Shown piece by piece: positions 56,561 to 64,000 of a DNA stretch of 64,000 bases. Numbering within the stretch: the first letter of the stretch is position 1; the number at the start of each line of letters is the position of its first letter. The translations under genes and the position numbers were made by a program. Source of the DNA: Crocodylus rhombifer (Eukaryota; Chordata; Crocodylia; Crocodylidae); NCBI GenBank assembly GCA_038503035.1, contig JAVSML010024594.1:326952-390951 (forward strand), given 5' to 3'. The notes beneath the pieces are model-generated. The model saw only the letters and a list, made by a program, of their open reading frames with translations, was not told the DNA's origin and did no database searches.

Positions 56561-59500
56561 GACCCCGCCGCCACGTTCACGTCAGCCAGCTGCATTTCTA
56601 ACAGCCCGCAAGCACTTGAAGGATGTAAACAGCAAAGCCAGAGAAATATTCAGGCTAGGAAAGTTTCTAACTAGAACGAGTGACACTGAGAGGAAAAAGT
56701 GAGGTTCCCCCTCGGTGAACTTTCTAGGAATGGAGGCATGCAGGCCGTGGTATCGCCTCCGCAAGGAAAGGGCAACATCCCCACTGCTTAAAACTGGACT
56801 GGAAAAAAACAGCAGGCAATATCCTGCCAGGAAACAATCCCGCACGGGGCCCTGCGAGATGCACACGATGATCCCAGAGGTCTTCCCATATTCCACTGCC
56901 GCGATTACGCTGAGCGGCGTGCGGGGCATTTGCTCTCCTCCCTCTGCCCCCCAATATTCCTGGGAAGGGAAACTCCCTCCCCCAGGGCTGGATGTGCCCA
57001 GTCGGCACAAGGCATCCAGTTCCCAGCCCCCAGAGGCTGCCGCCTGAATGCAGCCTTCCTGCTGCCCAGCTTCTTGTAATAGCTTTATGTAAATGCCGTC
57101 CGGCTCTCACAATGTGCCGGTAGGACTGCACTGGGAGGGGGCCGAGGAAAGGGGGGGCTTCACGTTAGACATCAACAAAGCAGAAGGTTAATTTGAAACT
57201 CACAGCCCTGCTGCTCGTGTGCTTGTCTCTCCCTCACCCTCATGCCTCGCTCTCCTTTCTGTGCAAAGCCTGACATCTACAGTTCTGTCTGGCACAGTAA
57301 GGGGCTGCTAATCGGAAATGCATGCAAGGACGTTGGGTACACAGCAGCCGGGAGCTCTCGCGCTCCTTCAGTGACTGCACGGCCGCTCAGAAAAGCTTTC
57401 GCTAGCACACAAACCAAGCACGCGCACATCCACTTCAGCCTCGGAAACGGACACGCGTCTGCAGGAAAGACGACCTGGCACAGACCTCATGGGCGCCCAA
57501 AGTCCCCAGAAGGCCGAGCCATGCCCGCGACCCACTGGCAGATTTCTCTCGGCTTGGAGAATCATCCCTGACCGACAGCGCACGAGGCAGTGTGAACTGG
57601 GATGAAACTGGCTCCTCCTGGTGCATGCTGATGTTTTGTGCTTTCCACTGGAGAGACCTCTTTCCCCTTTTAAAGGCAACTGGAGTCGCATCCGACCACC
57701 TCAGCAACCAGATTGTGGGATATTACCTAGACAAGCAGCTTGGGGCCTTAACCCATCCTTTTGCCCTGTGTTTCTAAGAATGTTTAGGGCGGTGGGATCT
57801 TGGTCTAGGACTGTAGCCCTCAGGCACGTCTACAACACAGATGCAATAAGTGAAGAGGATGTATTGCAACCAAGCCAGCTGCAGAACAACGTTCAGAAGC
57901 TGAAACAGCTCCGAACACTGACCTGCCATGACCCAAATGCACGCCACTATCCCCAGAAATCAGCAGTTCCCTCCTTCCTGGATTTCTTACAGGAGCATCA
58001 GTTTGCATGCCCCCTTCAGCCAGCCTCCCAAGTCAAATCCCAGCACTACAGCCACATCCTCCAAGCGTTCAATCTCTCACCAAGGCACAAGGGCTTTGGT
58101 AGGCCAAAGTGGATCATACACCGGCCCACTTAGGGCTGTTTCTGACTGCAACCCCTTCAGGCTGCAAGTGCCTCCAACACCCATCCATCTATTCTGTTTT
58201 TCCCCACCGTTGTTTCGTAAGAGGTAGGCAAAAACCCAGAAAACAGTATGGGTATACACTGAACAGCAATAACACAGGTGCCAAAATAATGCAGAGAGTA
58301 TTTGTGTTGTGCCCACCACCGTAAGACCAGACAGGGTTTGGGATTCGTATGTGCGGCAGTACGCCTGAACAAGCTTGCTTATGGTATGATGGGGGGGGAG
58401 GGGGGCATCTAAAACTCGGCACACTAACAGGCCATTCTGCAATTAGTTTATTGCTGATGGAAAGAATTGCGGTTCTCTCTCGGCTTCTCATGCAGACACC
58501 AGGCAAGCCCTGCGAAGCACGTATCTGTATTTATTCCAGAGAGGCAGTGATTCGACAAACTTTCTAGCCAGCCATCCTAGGTTATCGGTACACTGGGAGG
58601 GAGAATGGAGCAGGCAGAGTATTCACACAAAGAAAGAACAGCATCACAGCAAACTCTCACTTTCCAGGACCTGCCTATTTCATTCATTTCTAGGGCATGA
58701 TGATTTTTCTACAGGTGCATTCATGTCCTCAGAGCAAGTGCTCAGACAGGGCTAAATACTGCACAAAACACATAATTTTAACTTTCCCATGGGGGGAGGA
58801 AGAATGCTCCATGAACAGTAATAATACTGTCTGTTGCGGTCCTATTGCTACCGATATCTCCAGCCCCACCCCCTCCCCAAACTTGAGAGAGAAGCTACCT
58901 TCCTTTCTCCAAACCCCAATCTTTTCTGAAACCCGAGACCTGAAAGCCTGATTTCTCTGGGCTTGCTCTTTCCACCTTCCCAGGAACGCATGTTGTAGAA
59001 TGAATTAGGGACGACAGAAAAATGTTTCTGCTTTGAGAAAACCTAATTCTGCTGTTTCGCTTGAACTTTTATTAAACAAGGGGCATATTAATAATGGGAT
59101 CACACCACAAAAAACAGCCAGCCAACAGTTAAATATCTTAAATGCAACAATGACTTCAAGAGGAAAATGTAAAAGAGCCCAGAGGGCCACAAGACAAGGT
59201 CAGGATCCTTCAGCAGGGAGAGGGTCCTGAACAATGGCCATTACAATCTGCTTCTTCCACCGCCCAGGCCCCTCCAGCAGCCTCCCATCCCCGCGGATGC
59301 ACACTGCAAGCAGGCTCTGGGCTCCAAGCAGCAGCAGGCACACAACCTGAAGGCCGCGGTGCTCCACAACTGAATCAGACGGCTCCCTTCTCAATACCCC
59401 CAAATTAAAAAATCATTCCAAATCAGAAAGAGCTTTGAACTGTACAGTATACCCTCTCTCTGAAAGCAGACATAATGCAGTCCTGGTCTAAAAGGCCATT

Positions 59501-61321
59501 CTTAACAAATACATTCTTTAAGCAGTGGCTGCTGGGGAGATCAACACTTCGCCCCTGCAACGCTGACAGATGGACGCCTGTGTCCTGTGCCACCCCCAGG
59601 AAAACGGGAACGGTCACTCCGACAACTCCACTTCTCTGGAAGGCAGTCAGTCGTGTTTCGTCCGAACGCATGGACTGACGGGCAAGACAAGCGTTAAGAA
59701 AACGAAACAAAAACAGAAACAGAAAGCACTGGCTTTCACTAGCCCCTCCATTTCCAGAACGGGAGGCTGAGCACCTGCGCCAGCTGGGAAGTCCCGCTCA
59801 GATACAACTGCACCAGCCAGGTTTCTTTATACACATGCAGCGAGTACACGTACATCCCGTTCGCATTCTTGCACTTCCAAGGCAGAGACAACCTCTGAAA
59901 TAAGGGACAAAGATGACCAGCTCCACTATTTCCACGAAAAAGGGAAACCTTTGGTATTTCCTCTCTCCCCCCCACCACTTTTTTCTTCTTTTAGTGCAAT
60001 TGAGCCTGGTTACGCTTATTCTTGCATTAAATCATTCCCTGTGCTTACAAAAAAAAAAATTGTAAATCCAGAGCAAGCCAAGAGGCAGGATGTTGAGCGA
60101 AGATCCCCCTGCCCTCACCTCGCCCCATTGTGCCTAGGCAGTCCTATTTAGGTACACGTTACGGTCTGTGGTGCCGAGGCCCCCCTCGGGCGCTATGTAG
60201 AATGCAGATTTTCCAGACAACAGACCACAACAGCTCCGTCAAAACCATTAGAGTCTGCTGTGCCGAGGCCTATGCACAGATGTTTCGATTCCCATTCTCC
60301 TGCCACGACAACCCTCAACAACTCTATCGTGCCAACATTAGTTCCACAGACTGAAAATCCTACCCAGATTTCAAACGACAGAAAATAGGAGGAGGAAGCA
60401 CAGGCAGCCCTAGGCAGGTGCTGAAAACAGTGCCCGTTTCCAGCAGAATTTCTTCCGTCTGCTTTACTTTTCCCTTCTTCCTAACGCAGAGGTGTAAGCC
60501 TGCCATCGGGGACTAACGGGCTACGGTGCGATTCCAGAAGGGGGAGGAACAGAAAATGGAGTCGTCCTGCACACACCCCGGACACCTCGCCTCGGCCACG
60601 GAAGGCTCTGCCTGCGGTGCAGCATCCGAAACCCAGGGACCGAGAACAAAAAGCACCGACAGACCTGGAAGTACAGCTGCACGCCCGGTGCAGATGTGGG
60701 GAAGGAGGCAGGGAGGGAACGGGACTCCCGCTTTTTTCATGGACCATCTCTCCCGTCCGACACATGCGTCTCCATTCAGCCTCACATAACCCACACAAAG
60801 GCTAAAGGCGGGATGCGCTCCGCTCAAAACAAAGTTGACGGGCTTAAGAGGTTGGGGTGGGGGGGAAGTAGCCTTTTCTAAAACCCACCGATCTCTTCAA
60901 TGTTGGGTAAGACACTTTTATCATTAAATGACCGTAGCAGAAACACCGCTCGTTCCAGCAACAGCACAGCCAGGAATAAGATGGTTGCCTAACAATTCCT
61001 CCACAGCGGACGAGCAGACCTGGGACTGACAGGAGCGAGGGACGCACATGCAAGGGAGGAAGATGTCAACAAAAACGGTGCCTACCGAAAGTTAACACAG
61101 GAGCCTGGCATTTCCCTTCCTGCCTTTTCGGGATACCAGAACTGCTGTGCTGAAAAGCGGAAGCAAACGTTAAGAGAGACTAATGTAGTCAGCCATATGT
61201 CCATCAGTTGAGGATTTAGCGATTTCTGCTGAAGCTGTTCAACTGCTGGCCAGGCCCAGAGTAAATCTGCTCCGTGCTATTCCACTGCTCTCTCCCCAGA
61301 CACAAACAAACTGCGAAATTT
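56561..61321. other. long stretch without recognised gene
   Basis: No gene or repeat family is supported. Points of interest are only suggestive: CTTGTAATAGCTTTATGTAA at 57,073; a 170-codon plus frame at 57,621-58,133 with unremarkable composition; a G9AG6 run at 58,389-58,405; and GACTAATGTAGTCAGCCAT to GATTTAGCGATTTCTGC at 61,176-61,235. Confidence 0.4.
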
Positions 61322-61351
61322 GAAGAAGAAGAAGAAGAAGAAGAAAAAAAA
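61322..61351 (+). repeat. (GAA)8 microsatellite plus A run
   Basis: Eight perfect GAA units at 61,322-61,345, then further A residues. Confidence 0.95.
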
Positions 61352-61693
61352 TTCTAAACCGAAGAGATTAAAAACCATGGACAAATGTTTTTGCTTTTGT
61401 GTCTCACCAGCGTGATTGTTTGCTAGACTCGGCTCTGACAATAACCACGAGAAGGCCATCCAAAGGAGCCAAGCACACGCGGAGACTTCTTGTGCTGCCT
61501 TTGGTCTGACTGAAAAGCACCTTAGCTCAGTTCTTCGGGAACAAAAGGCCAGCGCCGTGGAAAGTGAAAGAGGTTACCCGGGGGTGTCACATCAAGCCAA
61601 GTGTCAGTGCTGGTTCATTTTTCACCAGAGCTTGGTTGCAGAAAAGCTGAAGCAAAGTTCCTAATGGCCACTCTTCCTAGTACAGTCAGACCT

Positions 61694-61727
61694 TAAAAAA
61701 AAATAAAATAAATAAAATAAAATAAAA
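61694..61727 (+). repeat. (AAAAT)n/(AAAT)n microsatellite
   Basis: AAAAAAAAAT then AAAAT and AAAT units, ending before GAAGC. It could derive from a retroposon poly(A) tail, but no element precedes it recognisably. Confidence 0.9.
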
Positions 61728-61829
61728 TGAAGCACCACCTTTGCAGTTAGCACAATTAGTTTCTTTTTCCTCCCTTCTGCTTCTTTTGTTTGCTTTTGTT
61801 ACTGACCGAAGGCTGCTCGCGGAGGAGAG

Positions 61830-62060
61830 CGGGGCTGGATGGTAATATTAGTAACATCAGGAAAACTGGATCCCTATCTCCGAGTCAGCCAGCTGACCAG
61901 GGAGAGGAAAAAACCACTTAAAAATGTTAAACTGGAGATGAAGACGAGGAAAGAAATTAAGGGAAAAAGCCTTGCAACACTTTCCTTCTTTTCACAGCGG
62001 GAGCCCCACTAATGCTGGCCTCAGATTTGCAAGTGAATTGAAGTCGTCATTAGAACTTTT
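61830..62060. promoter_or_regulatory. candidate conserved non-coding element
   Basis: GGATGGTAATATTAGTAACA, GAGTCAGCCAGCTGACC, AAAATGTTAAACTGGAG, CCCACTAATGCTGGCC and GTGAATTGAAGTCGTCATTA are repeat-free, of mixed composition and site-rich. It lies 400 bases left of the terminal CpG-rich region. Confidence 0.35.
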
Positions 62061-62454
62061 TTTTTGTGGAGGGGGGAGGGAGGGAGGGACAGAGGAGAGT
62101 ATTAAAGACATTAAGACGGGGAGCAAGGGAGAGAAAAGGAAATTGAGATGAATCATCGCCTGCCACGGCAGCCCATGGACAGGCCACAGAAAGTAGATGC
62201 CCGAGCCTTTAACCAGATCCTGGGATCGCAGCTCCTTCCCGAGCAGGCAAATGTGAGAGTGACGGAAAGGCACTACTTGACCCTCAGCCTTTGAACCCAG
62301 AACTTGCTCGGCGGCTGCACTTCCCCGCACCGCCGTAGGCTCCAGCTGAGACGGGGGGAGGCACAACAAACAGCTCAAATATGAAAGGAAATGACATCAG
62401 CAAACTGAAGGACCTGGTTAATAGAGATCAAAACAAAACAAACTTCGAAACCTT

Positions 62455-63070
62455 TTGTGCGGCCCCGAGCCCTCTCCCGAGAAAGCGTCACCGCCGGAGA
62501 GCCGGACCAGCCGCGCCGCGGGAAAACAGAGGCCCGGCGCGGGCCGGGGAAGGATGGACGGACGGGCGGGCCGGCCAGCTGGGGAGTGGGCAGAGCACAG
62601 CTGCCTCCGTTCGCTCCTCTGCCGATATTTAATATTTATTGGTGTTTATAATCCAAACGCCACGCTCTGCGTTTCACTTAATACAGGACCAGACAGTGCT
62701 CCCTAATGAGGGAGCATTACAATCAGCTTGTAATACTGAATTTTTAATGCTGCCAAGGATTCTGTTACATAACCGCATGAAAACCAGGAGCGGGAAGGGG
62801 GCTCGCGGCGACACGACGCACCGGGTCACCGCCTGCCCGGGCGCGCGGTCCTGCTCCCCACGCTGCAGCTTCCAGCCGGCCCCGAGTCCCAGCACAGGTG
62901 GCCGAGCTGCGAACTGGAGCGGCTGGCCCGCCTTCCCCGACCCCCGCCCAGGCAACGGGGTCACGCTGCGTCTCCCGCACCCGTCCTTCCAACTCCGCTC
63001 GGCCGCCTGCCAGGTTTTAAACCGCTTCGCTCCGCGGATGGGGGGAACGGCAACTTTCTCCTCGTCCGCA
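62455..63070. promoter_or_regulatory. CpG-rich block surrounding an AT-rich core
   Basis: The left lobe (to about 62,605; GGACCAGCCGCGCCGCGGG, GGCGCGGGCCGGGG) and right lobe (from about 62,785; GCTCGCGGCGACACGACGC, CCGGGCGCGCGGTCC) are CpG-dense. The core at 62,610-62,790 is AT-rich. This layout is typical of CpG islands at developmental regulator loci, which is inference. Confidence 0.6.
62610..62790. promoter_or_regulatory. strong candidate conserved non-coding element inside the CpG island
   Basis: CCGATATTTAATATTTATTG, GTGTTTATAATCCAAACGCC, CACTTAATACAGGACC, CAGCTTGTAATACTGAATTT and TTTAATGCTGCC. TGCTCCCT-AATG-AGGGAGCA (62,697-62,716) is a perfect 8-bp inverted repeat with a 4-base loop. 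FOX-like (TGTTTATAA) and homeodomain cores are visible. It is sharply AT-rich against CpG-dense flanks on both sides. Confidence 0.5.
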
Positions 63071-63159
63071 GAGCAGGGGACAGATCCCAGCACGTAAAAG
63101 TTCACCGAGGCACACGCACACCCAGACGCATAGCAAACGCACATCGCCTCCGCCGCTCC

Positions 63160-63610
63160 TCTCGGTAATACCCTACGACTGTAAATCTATAACCGCTGCA
63201 ATGATTTAGTGATTAAAAACATGATAACATATTGTGCAACTGCAAACCACACCACCCCTGCCAACTCTCCTCCGAGACACGGCAACAAAAAGACAGAAAA
63301 TGCGTTGCTTGCAGCAATCCTCCCAAGCTCCGCCAAGACACGGGGTGGGGGGGACGGGACGGGACGGGGCTTCGGAGTCACGGCTGAACACCGGTCCAGA
63401 CGAGGGGCAAATTAAACGGGGCAGAGCTGCACGGACGACCGCCTCGCCAACGAATTACCATCTACACACGCCTGGCTTTTCTCTCGCTTTTTAACTTTGT
63501 CCTAACTGGAATAACTGGTCTTGTGCGACGACGTCTTGCATATTCAAAGTGCTTTGTAATAGGACACGGAGACCGAGCCTTATTTGCCTAAACTCAATGG
63601 TTTTATTCCC
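63160..63610. promoter_or_regulatory. AT-rich blocks in the terminal CpG-rich region
   Basis: Two repeat-free AT-rich blocks, 63,175-63,245 (CTGTAAATCTATAACCGC, CAATGATTTAGTGATTAAAA) and 63,445-63,605 (ACGAATTACCATCTACACAC, GTCTTGCATATTCAAAGTGC, CTTATTTGCCTAAACTC), are separated by a (GGGAC)n-like GC stretch at 63,347-63,368. They are candidate proximal regulatory elements of the gene whose island lies at the right edge. Confidence 0.35.
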
Positions 63611-63646
63611 CCCCCACACACACACACACACGCATACTTTTTTTTT
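63608..63646 (+). repeat. C run, (CA)n and T run
   Basis: C8, then about eight CA units, then CGCATAC and nine T. Simple sequence. Confidence 0.9.
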
Positions 63647-63660
63647 CTTCCTTGCGGGAA

Positions 63661-63745
63661 GAGGGGGGCGGGGGGAGGGAAAGCTGGAAGCTACAAAGCA
63701 AATACCTGGCAGGGAAGGGGAGGGCAGGGCAGGGCAGGGCAGGGG
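63661..63745 (+). repeat. G-rich tract with (GGGCA)n, G-quadruplex-prone
   Basis: GAGGGGGGCGGGGGGAGGG, then four to five GGGCA units at 63,722-63,743. G runs of three or more at short spacing could form a G-quadruplex, and GGGGCGGGG-type SP/KLF sites overlap. Confidence 0.75.
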
Positions 63746-63779
63746 AGGCTGCGAGTCGTAGCCCGACCTGATCCTCTCT

Positions 63780-64000
63780 CTGTACACGCGTGTTTTGGAA
63801 GCGGCCGTGGGAGTTCCGTGCCCGCGGCCGGCCCTGGGGGAGCGGCGGAGACGGAGCGAGGAGCCCTGCCCTCGAGTCCGGGGCCAGAGCCGCCCGCGCC
63901 GCCGCCTTCCCCCGGCCGAGGGGCGCGCCGGGCCTCCCCCGCGGGCCTGGGCAGAGCCGGGGCCGGGGCCGGGGCCCGGGACGGGGCGCTGCCCTTTGTT
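63780..64000. promoter_or_regulatory. CpG island continuing beyond the window
   Basis: Extremely CpG-dense to the last base (GAAGCGGCCGTGGGAGTTCC, GCCCGCGGCCGGCCC, GGGGCGCGCCGGGCC). It includes three GGGGCC hexamers (63,959-63,976). This is the most promoter-like region in the window, and the gene start is probably just beyond or at the edge. Orientation is unknown. Confidence 0.7.

Noticed and set aside
57621..58133. 170-codon plus frame with ordinary composition
   Set aside because: I looked for a known protein and recognised none. No acceptor/donor pair or repeat supports it.
61694..61727. Poly(A) tail of a recent retroposon
   Set aside because: No retroposed body or target duplication is recognisable to its left. 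I treat it as a simple AT microsatellite.
62690..62760. Possible miR-200/429-like precursor (GTAATACTGAATTTTTAATGC)
   Set aside because: Only the TAATACTG seed-like string agrees. The rest and the opposite arm do not match or pair as in that family.
1..64000. CRISPR array, operon, prophage or plasmid functions
   Set aside because: No direct-repeat/spacer arrays, no tightly packed one-strand genes, and no ribosome-binding-site-led frames. The repeats are vertebrate.

Overview
This window reads as vertebrate nuclear DNA, most likely from a crocodilian and otherwise from a turtle or another archosaur-line reptile. The evidence is the mix of old repeats, which I recognised by eye and not by search. 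They are CR1 LINE copies in both orientations, short non-autonomous hAT elements with CAGGGGTCAGCAACC- or CAGTGGGTCTCAACC-type ends, MIR-type tRNA SINE fragments, a dispersed tail family built on TTGGTCCAATAAAA, and MITEs with GCTTGTCTACA or CTAGGGGCAGAAGTTG ends. There is no bacterial gene organisation. Open frames are short, overlap on both strands and lack domains, as expected by chance in sequence of about 50% GC.

I find no confident protein-coding gene and no confident RNA gene. The window looks like the intergenic or intronic neighbourhood of a regulated vertebrate gene. It holds four CpG-rich blocks: about 10.95-11.35 kb, 39.2-39.6 kb, 41.8-42.25 kb, and 62.45 kb to the right edge. It also holds a scatter of AT-rich, repeat-free blocks rich in TAAT/ATTA cores that look like conserved non-coding elements (near 6.1, 7.2, 10.65, 16.55, 17.5, 31.8, 34.35, 35.1, 39.7, 49.8, 61.95, 62.7 and 63.2-63.6 kb). 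The right edge is the best promoter-island candidate. Its direction cannot be read from the window.

Layout: 0-8 kb is mostly plain unique sequence with one hAT end and two candidate conserved elements. From 8.16 to 9.06 kb there is a minus-oriented CR1 followed by a MIR. From 10.5 to 11.4 kb a candidate conserved element sits next to a CpG island that contains a weak minus-strand exon candidate. From 16.5 to 18.8 kb there are candidate conserved elements, a MIR and an L2-like LINE tail. From 20.6 to 26.4 kb there is a nest of transposon relics: hAT, CR1(+), hAT, MITE, CR1(-), a second LINE's carboxy terminus (+), another hAT, and a helical fragment. From 28.6 to 36.4 kb there are scattered hAT ends and tails plus two candidate elements. 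From 39.2 to 42.3 kb two CpG-rich blocks flank a strong candidate element. From 43 to 56 kb there are scattered SINE, hAT and MITE pieces and a 27-base G run. From 61.3 to 64 kb there are simple repeats and AT-rich blocks set inside the terminal CpG island.

The most informative observations are the LINE carboxy-terminal relic at 24.9-25.6 kb, a MITE carrying a dense array of AAACTGGTTT sites at 22.5 kb, and the pairing of AT-rich candidate enhancers with CpG islands at 10.6-11.4, 39.2-39.8 and 62.5-63.6 kb. I did not find a previously undescribed biological system that the sequence alone can support.
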